A stretch of DNA of 64,000 bases from Flavobacterium sp. N502540 (GTDB taxonomy: Bacteria > Bacteroidota > Bacteroidia > Flavobacteriales > Flavobacteriaceae). Shown piece by piece: positions 50,301 through 60,093 of the stretch. The position numbers were made by a program, and so were the translations under genes. The notes beneath the pieces are model-generated. The model was not told the origin of the DNA. It worked only from the letters and a program-made list of their open reading frames with translations, and searched no databases. Location of the stretch: assembly GCF_025947365.1 (NCBI RefSeq), contig NZ_CP110012.1:5208001-5272000 (forward strand). Reading direction: 5' to 3'. The first letter of the stretch is position 1. Each line of letters begins with the position of its first letter.

Positions 50301-53300
50301 GCAGTTCTTAAAACTTCATGTCGTTCTAATAAGCTGTTCAATGCCTTAGTAAAAGATTCTACGTTTACAGGTTTATTTTTAACGTCTATTATCCTGATAT
50401 TGTAAGCCTTATTAGCCTGAGTATCTATAGAACATATATTGTACATTCTGTATTGAGAAGACGATAAAGGGTAACTCTCTGCTATTTCTGCATTAGGGAT
50501 CGATAACGTATAACCGTTTTTAGCACTATCAATAAATACAGCCTGCTGCTCTATGGTAGGATGAATGTAAATTTCCTTGATATTGAGATGCATGCCAAAA
50601 TTCACAAAAATCTGATTGGACAGTTTAATCATTTTCAGACTGTGTCCGCCTAAATGGAAAAAATTGTCCTGAATTCCGATTACTTTGCGATCCAGAATAC
50701 GCTGCCATATTTCTGTTAGTTTTATTTCGGTATCCGTTACGGCCTGAACGTATTCTACTTCTCTTATTGCATTGGCATCTAACGGATTTGGCAGTTTTTT
50801 CGCATCTAGTTTTCCGTTTACAGTTAGCGGAATCTCATCTAATTGGATGTAGTAATCCGGAATCATAAAGGAAGGCAGTATACCTTTCAGAAATTGAATC
50901 AGCTCTTGCGTATCCATTGGTTTTGTGGCCTTTAAGTAGGCTACAATTTCTTTTTCATCACCTGAAACTGTGATTGTTTTCACAACAGCAAAATCTACCT
51001 GTTCATTCGACAATAGAGCATTTTCTATTTCTTCCAACTCTATTCGATATCCTCTAACTTTAACCTGATTGTCTTTTCTGCCTACAAATTCTATTTTACC
51101 ATTTGCAAGTCTTTTAACCATATCGCCTGTTCTATAAAGCTTTTCATCAGCCTTAAAAGGGTTTACGATAAATTTTTCGGCCGTAATTTCTTCTTTATTC
51201 AAATAACCTCTTGTTACCTGATTTCCTGAAATACATAATTCTCCTATGCTGTAAAACGGACATAGTTTTAAATGATCGTCCAATACATAAGTTGCGTTAT
51301 AGGCATTACTTTGTCCTATTACCGCATTTGGAAATTGCTTTACGCTTGGCAAATAACTTTCGGACGTGATAAAAATCGATCCTTCAGTTGGTCCGTACAG
51401 CACGTTTATGACAGCATTGACAAATACTTCTCTTATTTCTTCGAGAATTCCGACAGGTATTTTGTCTCCTCCAATAAAAATCGATTCTATATGATGGTAG
51501 GATTGCTGGCTTTTGTTTGTTTTTATATGATCGATAACCGCTCTCATTAGCGTTGGTACGGCATGAAAACTATTTGTTTGTCTGAGAATTTTGGAGAGAT
51601 CCTCCATGTCTTTTATTTCCTCGTTGGGTACCATCACTACTTTTCCTCCTGCTAATAGGGGATAAAACAATTCGAAAAGAAAAATATCAAACGAATTGGA
51701 TGCCAGCAAAGGCATTACGGGTTTTTGAGAAATAACAAAACGGTTTTTTGTATTGACTAGTAAAGCACTGATACTTCTATGCTCTACAAGTACTCCTTTC
51801 GGTTTTCCTGTTGACCCCGAAGTATAGATAAGATAGGCTAAATCGGATGGGGAAATGATCGCTTTTGATACCGTCAAATTGGCCTTTGGATATTCTCTGA
51901 AACGATCGATAAAATCCTCATTAATAATAATCGAACTGTTGGTATCTTCCAAAATATAATCTACCCTGTCCTGTGGCAAATTAATATGCAGAGGAACGTA
52001 TACAGCACCGGCTTTTAAAGTTCCTAATAAGGCAACAATAAGCCAGTCGCTTCGGTCCAGCTGCAATGCAATAAAATCTCCGGACTGTACTTTATGTTCT
52101 GATATTAGAAAAGCGGCAAACTGATCTGCCAGTACATTTAATGCTCCAAAGCTGTACTGTGCTTCCCCATACACTAAAGCAATATGATCCTGATTTTCCT
52201 TCACAACATTTTCAAACAGTTCGACCAAAGTATATTCGGGAGAAATCTCTTTCAACATATCGTGACCGGATAAAGACAACACTGCTTCTTTTTCTGATTC
52301 TTTTAGAAGTTCTACTTCCGAAATCGCAATATCAAAGTTTTCTACTACAGTGTTTATGACTTGTTCGAAATGAGCCTTAAGCGCTATAATAGCCTCTTCT
52401 TTATATTTTTCGGCATTAAAAGTAAAACGGATACTGATTTCTTCTCCGGGAATAATTGCGAGTGAAAAATCATAGTTCTCTCCTTCGTATAATTCCGTTT
52501 CCAGCAGTTTAATATTTGTTTTTTCGTTGTCGGCCAGTTCATTGGCTACAACTTCGGCAGTCATATAGTTTTCAAAAACAATGATGTGATCAAACAAAGA
52601 CTGATTGTTGTTTACGCTTCTTTGTGTATCACTAATCGCCTGGTAATGATAAGGTAAACTTTTTATGGCCTGCTCCTGTGTCTGCAATAAGATTTGTTTT
52701 ACCGTAGTCTGACGGTCAAATGAAATCCTTACCGGAATTGTATTTATAAAAAGTCCTATAATATTGGCCACGTCATAAATCTCAGCAGGTCTGCCCGATA
52801 CTACTCCGCCAAAAACCACATCATTTGTATTGTTGTACTTCGCCAGTAAAATTCCCCAAATCGTCTGAAAAAAGACATTTTCGGTAATACTATTCTCCTG
52901 ACAGAAAACGGCCAGTTTTTCTCTTAAACTTCCGCCAATGGTATAGAATATTTCTCCCGGTGTAAAAGTTTCCGTATTTTGTTTTGGAAAGGGTAACGTA
53001 TTTAAGCCCTGAAACCCCTCCAGATAACCGTTCCAATATTGCAATGATTTTTCTTTGTCATTCTTCATCAGCCATTTTACATAGTCTGAATACGGGGTTG
53101 CTTTAGGTAAAATGTTCTTTTTTCCCTGAAGCAAGCCTTCATAAAGTGCAAAAAACTCACCAATTAAAATGCTTATACACCAACCGTCCATAATAATGTG
53201 ATGATGGCTCCAAATTAGTTCATACTGGTTTCCACTCGTTTTTAAAACGGTCAGCCGCATCTGTGAACCTGTAGCAAGGTCAAAGCCTTTTGCAATATCC

Positions 53301-53602
53301 TGCTCTTTTACAGCTGCAATCGTTTCAGTTGTATTTCCGGTGATGTCCAGATACGTAAAATTTGAAGGTACTTCGTTTTGAACAATCTGTAAAAGATCTT
53401 CGCCCACATTATCCCGAAAACAAGTTCTGAGCACATCATGTCTTGCAATCAGCTGATCGTAACTTTCCTTAAGATAGTTGATATCCAATTCAGCTTGTAT
53501 TTTATAAGATGACTGTTCAAAATACATTGATTTAGAAAGTTTCCAATGGAAATAAATTCCTTCCTGCAATGGCGTTAACGGGTATATATCTTTAATTTTC
53601 AT
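47339..53602 (-). CDS. Bimodular NRPS: C-A(Hpg)-T-C-A(Val)-T
   Basis: A 2087-residue synthetase. C1 (1-430, HHHIIMDG), A1 (450-950), T1 (about 1000, LGGHSLK), C2 (1050-1480, HHIIFDG), A2 (1500-1990), T2 (about 2045, LGGHSLK). A1 reads D-I-F-H-F-G-L-I-F, the same Hpg-like code as in the neighbouring single module. A2 reads D-A-F-W-V-G-G-T-F, a Val-type code. C1 opens with MKIKDIYPLTPLQEGI, a DCL-type start that fits the D-Thr made by the preceding protein, whose C-terminal tail looks like the matching COM donor. The acidic C-terminus ends ENENITI. The gene lies 19 bases from the preceding NRPS gene. Confidence 0.94.
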   Translation of the reverse strand: MKIKDIYPLTPLQEGIYFHWKLSKSMYFEQSSYKIQAELDINYLKESYDQLIARHDVLRTCFRDNVGEDLLQIVQNEVPSNFTYLDITGNTTETIAAVKEQDIAKGFDLATGSQMRLTVLKTSGNQYELIWSHHHIIMDGWCISILIGEFFALYEGLLQGKKNILPKATPYSDYVKWLMKNDKEKSLQYWNGYLEGFQGLNTLPFPKQNTETFTPGEIFYTIGGSLREKLAVFCQENSITENVFFQTIWGILLAKYNNTNDVVFGGVVSGRPAEIYDVANIIGLFINTIPVRISFDRQTTVKQILLQTQEQAIKSLPYHYQAISDTQRSVNNNQSLFDHIIVFENYMTAEVVANELADNEKTNIKLLETELYEGENYDFSLAIIPGEEISIRFTFNAEKYKEEAIIALKAHFEQVINTVVENFDIAISEVELLKESEKEAVLSLSGHDMLKEISPEYTLVELFENVVKENQDHIALVYGEAQYSFGALNVLADQFAAFLISEHKVQSGDFIALQLDRSDWLIVALLGTLKAGAVYVPLHINLPQDRVDYILEDTNSSIIINEDFIDRFREYPKANLTVSKAIISPSDLAYLIYTSGSTGKPKGVLVEHRSISALLVNTKNRFVISQKPVMPLLASNSFDIFLFELFYPLLAGGKVVMVPNEEIKDMEDLSKILRQTNSFHAVPTLMRAVIDHIKTNKSQQSYHHIESIFIGGDKIPVGILEEIREVFVNAVINVLYGPTEGSIFITSESYLPSVKQFPNAVIGQSNAYNATYVLDDHLKLCPFYSIGELCISGNQVTRGYLNKEEITAEKFIVNPFKADEKLYRTGDMVKRLANGKIEFVGRKDNQVKVRGYRIELEEIENALLSNEQVDFAVVKTITVSGDEKEIVAYLKATKPMDTQELIQFLKGILPSFMIPDYYIQLDEIPLTVNGKLDAKKLPNPLDANAIREVEYVQAVTDTEIKLTEIWQRILDRKVIGIQDNFFHLGGHSLKMIKLSNQIFVNFGMHLNIKEIYIHPTIEQQAVFIDSAKNGYTLSIPNAEIAESYPLSSSQYRMYNICSIDTQANKAYNIRIIDVKNKPVNVESFTKALNSLLERHEVLRTAFITNESGEPRQIIIPIQKIEPLKIQYLDLRNSETLEKDLQKALIETGDVSFNLETPPLMKAALISVKDDKWIIGIIFHHIIFDGWSTDVFVKELYALYEKYNEKRDIILPPLAIQFKDYAVWEQSMIKSDAIEADKNYWLKQFEGNLPILSELGDQKRPNIKTHNGGVISKVLKGNILKDLNTLCENEEVSLFMVFLAVTNILIYKNTGDQDIITGSPIVNRDYPELFDQIGFYANTIPLRTHLDENASFTETLKQIKENVINAKEYQKFPLDELIKLLNIKYDASRNPLFDIVVTAREENNEPSDAATYDTIIDVVGNGVSAKFDLTFDFLITESKLTLSLQYNTDIFSSEKITSLLNHLEQILVQVTLNGGQKISAIDCLTQAEKQHLLEEINGHQTDYPKEASIIELFEKQAALTPEKTALVYKKQRYTYQELNNVANQLANYLEENYKIKRDLAAIYLPKNEWQIISILALLKLGCAYVPISTDYPQERISYIIKDANAECLIAADLIEDFVKSQTDYSSKFESTYAKANDLAYVMYTSGSTGEPKGVLIEQQSVVRLVKNTNFINLTGEEVLLATGAFSFDASTFEYWGMLLNGGTLVICDENTLLSVRGMNEVVANEKVTIMWFTAGWLHQLVDENLILFKNLKTIVCGGDVLSPHHITKLKSTYPELVVVNGYGPTENTTFSITHTIDLPIKTSVPIGVPISNSTVYIMDKNHQLVPKGAIGEICVGGDGLARGYLNNAELTHSKFIKNPYKTAERLYKTGDLGRWTNNNTIEFIGRKDNQVKLRGYRIELGEIENILCTHQSIFSSLVVITDGTAAEKKLIAYVITDDDLESNSLKNWLRTQLPKYMIPNHFVFLQEFPLNINGKIDRAKLPEITSLETEREEYVAPDTTTEKTLVKIWEDVLEIEKIGLRDNFFDLGGHSLKAVKMFNLINNEFEVKLAISDLFNNPTVESLANEIDNVIWVNNEELEDVENENITI

Positions 53603-53621
53603 AGCTTTTTTACTAATACGG

Positions 53622-56600
53622 TTACAGCATTTTATTTAATTCTTCCAGACTGCTCAGGTCTAAACCTTTATAGGTAAAATCAACAGGGGTTAGATGGGTT
53701 TCTTTTTCTTCGGAAAGGCTTGAAATCAAAGATTCCAATTCGTATTTATAGGCTTCTTTTAAAGTTTCTATGGTTTCATTTCTGAAATAGTTCGTATTAA
53801 ACGAAAGCATGATCTGAAGCTGGCCATTAATTAAAATTCCCGATACATCCAGTGTTCCTGTTCTTTCCGTATTAGCTGCTATTTCTTTTCCTTTAGGGAC
53901 ATCTGTAAATTGAAAGATTTGATCTTCTTTGTTCGATTGTCCTAAATCAAAATCACCCAAATAGTTAAAGGACACATCCGCATTTATAGTTAAGTCGCAA
54001 TCCTTTAAGTATTTTAGAATGCCAAATCCAATGCCTTTGTTCGGAATTCGATGCAATGTTTCTTTTACTTCTATTAATTGACCGATGTTATCCTGTTTCT
54101 TTTTAAGAGTAATTAATACGGGATAAATGGTGGTAAACCAGCCTACCGTTCTGGTGATGTCTATTTCTGAGTTAATATCTTCTCTTCCGTGACCTTCCAG
54201 CTGAATTGCTACCTTATCGATATCAAAATTTTTACCGATTGCCAGTGATAAACCTGCAATTAAAACATCGTTTATATTGGTTTTATAGGCTTTGTGTGCT
54301 TCAGTCAACAATTTTTCAGTAAAACTTTGATCGAGTTGAAATACTTTTGTTTCAAAATCTTTGTAGAAATTATTTCCCTGATAATCAAAGTCCTTCGGGA
54401 GCTCAGAAGTACTGAATTGTGTGGCTTCGTTTATAGAAGACCAATACACTTCTTCTTCCATCATGGTCATTGAATTGGCATATTCCAGCTGTTTTTCCTG
54501 CCAGTATTTTAAGGAATGTGTTTTTAGTGGTAATTCTAATGCTGTTCCCGCCTCGTACTGCGCATATAAAGTCATTAAATCTTCTAAAATAATTCTCCAG
54601 GATACACCGTCAATCACCAGGTGATGAGAAAGCAGCAACAAGTAATCGGCCTCTTCTTTCTTTAATAAAACCACTTTAAACAACGGTCCTTTTTCTAAAT
54701 CGAAGGAAGATTGATAAACATCACAAATGGTTTCAAATTCAGAAGCTGTAACGTTGGAGTGAACATGCAGTTGGAATTCGAATTCCTCATTTTTGATTTC
54801 CTGAATCCAGTCGTTCTCTTCCTCTTTAAATACCGCCCTTAAAGCATCATGCTGTGCCGTTAGCTTTTGAAAGATCTGTGTTAATCCTTCTTCAGACAAT
54901 GACTTCGACGATTTTAACAAGATCGATTGGTTGAAATGGTTTTTAGACTGTGAAGTCACTTCAAAGAAATATTTCTGAATTGGGGTAAGCGGAATGGTTC
55001 CTTCAACTGCATTTTGGTCTATTACCTGCTTTGCCAGTTTTACATGGAGGGCCAATTCCTGTATGGCCGTATATTGCATAACGTCCTGTACCGTTAATAC
55101 AAAACCAAGTTGTTTTAATTTGGAGATAATTTGTATGGCTTTTATAGAGTCTCCTCCCAGAGCAAAAAAATCATCTTTTACACCCACACTCTCTTTTTTT
55201 AGTACGTCGCAAAATACCTGTGCCAGTTTAGTCTCTATCTCATTTGATGGAGCCGTGTACTCATTATCATTTATAAGATTTTCATCTGTTAATAAAACTA
55301 TTTTTTTCTTATCCACTTTTCCATTTATCGTTAAAGGAAAAGTTTTAAGTTGTACATAATAAGCCGGAATCATGTAATTAGGTAATTTCCCGGATAACGA
55401 ATAACGTAAATCGATTACTTTTTCTTTTTTATCAGAAATAATATACGCCACCAGCTCAGTATCTCCTTTTTGATCTGATTTGGCCAAAACAAGTGCCTGA
55501 CTGATTCCTGGAAGCGCTTCTAAATTTGCTTCAATTTCTCCTAATTCTATTCGATATCCTCTTACTTTAACCTGCTCATCAATACGTCCTAAATATTCTA
55601 ACTCTCCCTCAAAAGTCCATTTTGCCAGATCTCCTGTTTTGTACAATCTTGAAGCACCGCCTTCAAAAGGATTGGCGATAAAACGTTCATTCGTTAATTC
55701 GGGACGATTCAGATATCCTCTGGTAACACCATCTCCTGAAACGTAGAGTTCTCCCTTTACCCCTATTGGTATCAGATTCATTTTATCGTCTAAAACATAA
55801 CAGCCCAATGTTGGTATAGGTTTTCCTATTATGTTTAGATTATTTTCAATTTCTTTATCCGTTACCACTTTAAAGGTCACGTGAACTGTTGTTTCGGTAA
55901 TACCATACATATTTACCAGAACACAATTTTCATATCGTTCCTTCCATTGTTTCAAACCATTTGGCTGTAGCGATTCGCCCCCGAATATGGTGTATCGTAA
56001 TTTTAAATGCTGATTATTACTGATGGCTTCTCGTTCCAAAATCTGAAAAGACGATGGAGTACTATTCAAAACAGTTACTTTTTCTTCTTCTAATAATTTT
56101 GCGAACAGCCTTAAATCGGCTCTCATTTCGTTTGGAACGATGATTAATTTCCCTCCAAAAAGCAATGCTCCAAATATTTCCCAAACCGAAAAATCAAAAC
56201 AAAAAGAGTGAAACATGGTCCATATATCCGTAGATCCAAAATCAAACAGCTCTTCTGAAGCTTTAAACAAGCTAACCACATTTTGATGTTCTACCAGAGC
56301 ACCTTTTGGTTTTCCGGTTGTTCCGGAAGTATATATTACATAAGCTAACTGATTCGATTTTATAGTAACAGACGGATTGTTTACAGCCACTGACTGATCG
56401 TCGAAAGTATCTAAACAGATGAGTTCTATAGGGCCAAAAAATGCTGCATGCGATTCTGTCGTGATTAATAATCTCGAAGAGGTATCCTCAATAATATAAT
56501 CAATACGCTCTTTTGGAAAAGTTGGATCAATAGGAACATAAACCGCTCCGGCTTTAAGAACGCCAATGATACCAATAATCATTTCTAAAGATCTGTCTAA

Positions 56601-58376
56601 ACATATTGGGATTAATTCTTCACTTTTTACATTACGGGCAATTAAATAGTTGGCCAGTCGATTTGATCTCTCGTTTAATTCTTTATAGGATAAAGTTTCG
56701 TCCTTAAAGGCAACTGCTATTGAATCCGGATTCTGATTCACCTGATTGTCAAACAGGTCTAAAATATTTTGTTCTTTATCAAAATCAAATGCACTTCTTC
56801 TGGATAATTCTAAAATTTGATTTTTACCTGCCTCGTCGATATACTCTAATTTTGCAATTTCTTCCGTAGGGTTGTTTACGATTGAAGCTATTAGGATCGA
56901 CGTATAATCTGAAATTTTAGAAATTAAAGCTTCTGAGAATAAATCGGTATTGTACTGAATGTTTAAAACTAAACTGTCTTCTTTTTTATGAAAGGCAAAA
57001 ACGACATCAAAACGACTGGTTTTAGCTTCTTCCTCTAATTCATAAGCCTGAACCTGGAGTCCTTCTAAGCCTATATTTTTTTTGCGGTCATCATTTTCTC
57101 CGTAAATCACCTGAACGTCAAAAAGAGGATTTCTGCTCGGGTCTCTTTTTAAATTTAGCTCTTTAACCAATGACGCAAAAGGAAACATTTGGTGCTCATA
57201 AGCGTTAAGAATCTGCTTTTTGGTATACTCTAATAATTCCAAAAAGCTATTTTCTTTTTGAAACTGCATTCGCATGGCTAATGTATTGCCGTAGTAGCCT
57301 ATTTGATTTTGTAAATCAGCATCTTCTCTTCCGGAAACTGGTGTTCCAATTACAATATCTTCCTGAGTCGATAATTTGTATAAAAGAGTATTGATTACAG
57401 CCGTTAGTCCCATAAACATGGTTGCTCCGTTTTCTCTTATCAGTTTTTCAATAGCCGCAGATCCTTTTGCATCTATCTTTTTCTCTACAGTATTTCCGTT
57501 AAATGTTTGAAGAATAGGTCTTTTTTTATCTACAGGCAGAGTAAGAACCGGCAATTCTCCACTGAATTGGTCAAGCCAGTACTCTTTGAGATCGTCGTAT
57601 TTTTTTCCGCTAAGCTGTTGATTTTCCCATACCGCATAATCCTTATATTGTATTCTTAATGCATTTAGATTACTGGTTCTGTTTTGTTTTTTGGAATTGT
57701 ACAGCTCCAAAATTTCTGAAATAAATATATTCATAGACCAGGCATCTATAATAATATGATGGATGGTATAAGTAAAAACCCATTTATTTGCTGCTAGTTG
57801 GTATAATTTAGTTCTGAAAAGAGGACCTTTTGACAGATTAAAAGGAGTTGAAACATCTGCAGAGATATATTTCCTTAAGGTTTCATCGCTATTAGCAGTA
57901 TGTTGCAGATCCTGCCGTTCAATTGAAAAATCAAGAGCCGAAACCTCTTTAATAACCTGACTTACTACTGATTCATTATCCTCTTCAAAAATCGTCCTTA
58001 AACTTTCATGCCTCAAGACAACTTGTTTTAAAGCATCATTTAATAAATCAAAATCTAATGTTCCTTCAAAAATATATCCTTCAACCGAATTGTAAGCGGC
58101 ATTTCCTTTTTCGGACTGACTTAAAATCCAAAGTCGTAACTGAGACGAAGACAGCTCATATTTAGCATTAGGGCTTATGGCAGCTTGCGGAATGGCAGCA
58201 GCTTTGTCGTATTTGTACTGATTGATAAAACTAATTAATTCGGCTTTGTTTCTTTTTATTTCATCAATAATATCCGGAGTCAATGCACCTGCAGGAGCCT
58301 TAATGTCAAGATTATTGTCTTTTACGTCAATGTGAATGTTTTGTTCTTTTAGTTTTAAATATAAATCTGATGCCAT
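53622..58376 (-). CDS. NRPS with epimerase: C-A(Thr)-T-E
   Basis: A 1584-residue module: TubC-like docking hairpin (1-60), C (70-500, motif variant HHIIIDA), A (520-1010), T (about 1065, LGGDS), E (1110-1555, with HHLVIDGVSWR, EGHGRE, RTVGWFT and NYLG). The pocket residues D-F-W-N-I-G-M-V-H are exactly the threonine code, so the unit should deliver D-Thr (D-allo-Thr). The LGGDS form is the expected carrier type before an epimerase. The tail FTYKGLDLSSLEELNKML looks like a COM donor helix for the next protein's C domain. A Thr hydroxyl could serve as the closing point of a depsipeptide ring, which is speculation. Confidence 0.95.
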   Translation of the reverse strand: MASDLYLKLKEQNIHIDVKDNNLDIKAPAGALTPDIIDEIKRNKAELISFINQYKYDKAAAIPQAAISPNAKYELSSSQLRLWILSQSEKGNAAYNSVEGYIFEGTLDFDLLNDALKQVVLRHESLRTIFEEDNESVVSQVIKEVSALDFSIERQDLQHTANSDETLRKYISADVSTPFNLSKGPLFRTKLYQLAANKWVFTYTIHHIIIDAWSMNIFISEILELYNSKKQNRTSNLNALRIQYKDYAVWENQQLSGKKYDDLKEYWLDQFSGELPVLTLPVDKKRPILQTFNGNTVEKKIDAKGSAAIEKLIRENGATMFMGLTAVINTLLYKLSTQEDIVIGTPVSGREDADLQNQIGYYGNTLAMRMQFQKENSFLELLEYTKKQILNAYEHQMFPFASLVKELNLKRDPSRNPLFDVQVIYGENDDRKKNIGLEGLQVQAYELEEEAKTSRFDVVFAFHKKEDSLVLNIQYNTDLFSEALISKISDYTSILIASIVNNPTEEIAKLEYIDEAGKNQILELSRRSAFDFDKEQNILDLFDNQVNQNPDSIAVAFKDETLSYKELNERSNRLANYLIARNVKSEELIPICLDRSLEMIIGIIGVLKAGAVYVPIDPTFPKERIDYIIEDTSSRLLITTESHAAFFGPIELICLDTFDDQSVAVNNPSVTIKSNQLAYVIYTSGTTGKPKGALVEHQNVVSLFKASEELFDFGSTDIWTMFHSFCFDFSVWEIFGALLFGGKLIIVPNEMRADLRLFAKLLEEEKVTVLNSTPSSFQILEREAISNNQHLKLRYTIFGGESLQPNGLKQWKERYENCVLVNMYGITETTVHVTFKVVTDKEIENNLNIIGKPIPTLGCYVLDDKMNLIPIGVKGELYVSGDGVTRGYLNRPELTNERFIANPFEGGASRLYKTGDLAKWTFEGELEYLGRIDEQVKVRGYRIELGEIEANLEALPGISQALVLAKSDQKGDTELVAYIISDKKEKVIDLRYSLSGKLPNYMIPAYYVQLKTFPLTINGKVDKKKIVLLTDENLINDNEYTAPSNEIETKLAQVFCDVLKKESVGVKDDFFALGGDSIKAIQIISKLKQLGFVLTVQDVMQYTAIQELALHVKLAKQVIDQNAVEGTIPLTPIQKYFFEVTSQSKNHFNQSILLKSSKSLSEEGLTQIFQKLTAQHDALRAVFKEEENDWIQEIKNEEFEFQLHVHSNVTASEFETICDVYQSSFDLEKGPLFKVVLLKKEEADYLLLLSHHLVIDGVSWRIILEDLMTLYAQYEAGTALELPLKTHSLKYWQEKQLEYANSMTMMEEEVYWSSINEATQFSTSELPKDFDYQGNNFYKDFETKVFQLDQSFTEKLLTEAHKAYKTNINDVLIAGLSLAIGKNFDIDKVAIQLEGHGREDINSEIDITRTVGWFTTIYPVLITLKKKQDNIGQLIEVKETLHRIPNKGIGFGILKYLKDCDLTINADVSFNYLGDFDLGQSNKEDQIFQFTDVPKGKEIAANTERTGTLDVSGILINGQLQIMLSFNTNYFRNETIETLKEAYKYELESLISSLSEEKETHLTPVDFTYKGLDLSSLEELNKML

Positions 58377-58438
58377 AAGATGAATTATTTAAGGAAATAA
58401 ATGGATAGTAGTTTTTGTTTCGGGCAGGTTCAATGGAG

Positions 58439-60055
58439 TTAGTACAACAGTACGCCTTGTTTAAACAGTTCTTTTTCGGCAAATAGTCTTTCTGCGACTA
58501 TACCTCTGTTTCTGCAGTCTTCGATTAACATGTTCGATTGCACAATTGGATTGGATTCGTCTGTATATTCAACATCCAAAATATGTCGCACCCACGGTTC
58601 TTCTCCCATGGCATACACATAAACTTCTTTGACATTAAAGCAGTTTACCATTTTGATTCCTTCGTCGTAATTACTGCCTCTTCCTCTTCGGCTGAAATCT
58701 TTTTCACGTTCCTGTTTGGTGGTAAAAATGGGGCCGTACACCCAGGAAGCCGGTGCTCCGTCGCATTCCATTCCCATGAACAGCACGTCTACATCACCAA
58801 TAATTTCATGAATGTGTTCGTACAATTCCGGCGACTGGTTACAGGAATCTGCTACGGCCAATAAAGAATAACCGTCTAATTCAACGTGATACGAAAGTTT
58901 ACTGTTGATGTGAATGTCATGATGCTCCCCGATAAATGGAATTCCTGTAATTTTAATACCGTCGATAGCCGAAATGGTTTGCAATTCTTCTAATTCTATA
59001 ATATTCTCAAATCCCAGATTTCTTAGTAGTAAATTCAATGACGGGTCCTGAATGGCACCGCCTATGCTTTTACCAACGACTATATTTTTGACTTTGTGTC
59101 GTATTTGCAGCATCGTTTCCATCAATATGTGGTCGTGATGCCCGTGAGTGATCAGTACATAATCTATTTCGTCCGGCAAATCATCATAGGTAAATCGGGA
59201 CACATCGGATTCGTAGGTATAACTTAAAACCGGATCGAGCACGATGGAGTGTTCTTTGGTTTCAATCAGGATGCAAGCGTGTCCGAAGTATCGGATGCGC
59301 ATACTGTCTCCGGTATATTTTTCATACTTTTTAGGCTCTTCTGTAGTAAATAGATCTTTAAAAAGTGCCTCATCGTTTTGATCAATATTCAAAAGTTCTG
59401 TGATGTATTCAAAAGTTTGAGGCTCGCGTTTCATCTTGAACAACTCGTCGATTTGTTTCGATTTAAAAGGCAATTTTAATTCCAATGCTGCTTCCAGATT
59501 AGACAATCTTGGCGTTGAGAAGATAAAAGGTCGATCAGCATCCTTATTAATTAAAGACAGCTTCACCGTCTGAAAATCCTCTACATAATAAGGACTGGCA
59601 TAAATAAGAGGCTCATAAAATCTGAAATCAGGCCTGTGATGTCTGTCATAATACAATTCGACATAACCTCTGATTGCCGATGGAACTTCTTTGTACAACG
59701 GCTGCATCAAATGTCCGGTTGCTTTTTTCTTAAGCAATTTGTCCAGTTCTTTTACAGCATCTGTAAACTCAAAAAGCGGAGCTGCCATTTTTTTTGTATT
59801 TTCCAGCAAAGCTGCTACTTCATCGACATGTTTTTTGTCTAAATCGATAAAAGGACCTCCTCTAAAAGCAGGATCTTTTACGGCAGTCTCATGTATGCTT
59901 GGATCGTTAACATACGATTCCATAATCGGAATGTATCGGTTTACCACATTAAATCCCGTTAGAATTGGCGGGATAATGTGATGCCATGCATACCAGTTTG
60001 AAATTAACGGTTCTACTTGTACGTTATTTTTCAGATATATTTTTTGAGTAGCCAT
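58439..60055 (-). CDS. CmlA-type diiron beta-hydroxylase with metallo-beta-lactamase fold (copy 1)
   Basis: A 538-residue paralogue of the protein at 20618-22246. N-terminal domain about 1-245; MBL-fold domain with HGHHDH (304-309), GEHHD (Glu 377) and ADS (Asp 403). These are the positions expected for the diiron ligands of CmlA, by my recollection of its numbering. It lies 38 bases after the Tyr-module NRPS and 62 bases before the Thr module, so carrier-bound Tyr giving beta-hydroxytyrosine is the best substrate guess; Thr is less likely because it is already hydroxylated. Two paralogues with matching length suggest two separate hydroxylations on different carriers. Confidence 0.82.
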   Translation of the reverse strand: MATQKIYLKNNVQVEPLISNWYAWHHIIPPILTGFNVVNRYIPIMESYVNDPSIHETAVKDPAFRGGPFIDLDKKHVDEVAALLENTKKMAAPLFEFTDAVKELDKLLKKKATGHLMQPLYKEVPSAIRGYVELYYDRHHRPDFRFYEPLIYASPYYVEDFQTVKLSLINKDADRPFIFSTPRLSNLEAALELKLPFKSKQIDELFKMKREPQTFEYITELLNIDQNDEALFKDLFTTEEPKKYEKYTGDSMRIRYFGHACILIETKEHSIVLDPVLSYTYESDVSRFTYDDLPDEIDYVLITHGHHDHILMETMLQIRHKVKNIVVGKSIGGAIQDPSLNLLLRNLGFENIIELEELQTISAIDGIKITGIPFIGEHHDIHINSKLSYHVELDGYSLLAVADSCNQSPELYEHIHEIIGDVDVLFMGMECDGAPASWVYGPIFTTKQEREKDFSRRGRGSNYDEGIKMVNCFNVKEVYVYAMGEEPWVRHILDVEYTDESNPIVQSNMLIEDCRNRGIVAERLFAEKELFKQGVLLY

Positions 60056-60093
60056 TTAGATCTATTTTATAGTTTTAAAAAAATGTGGTTAGG

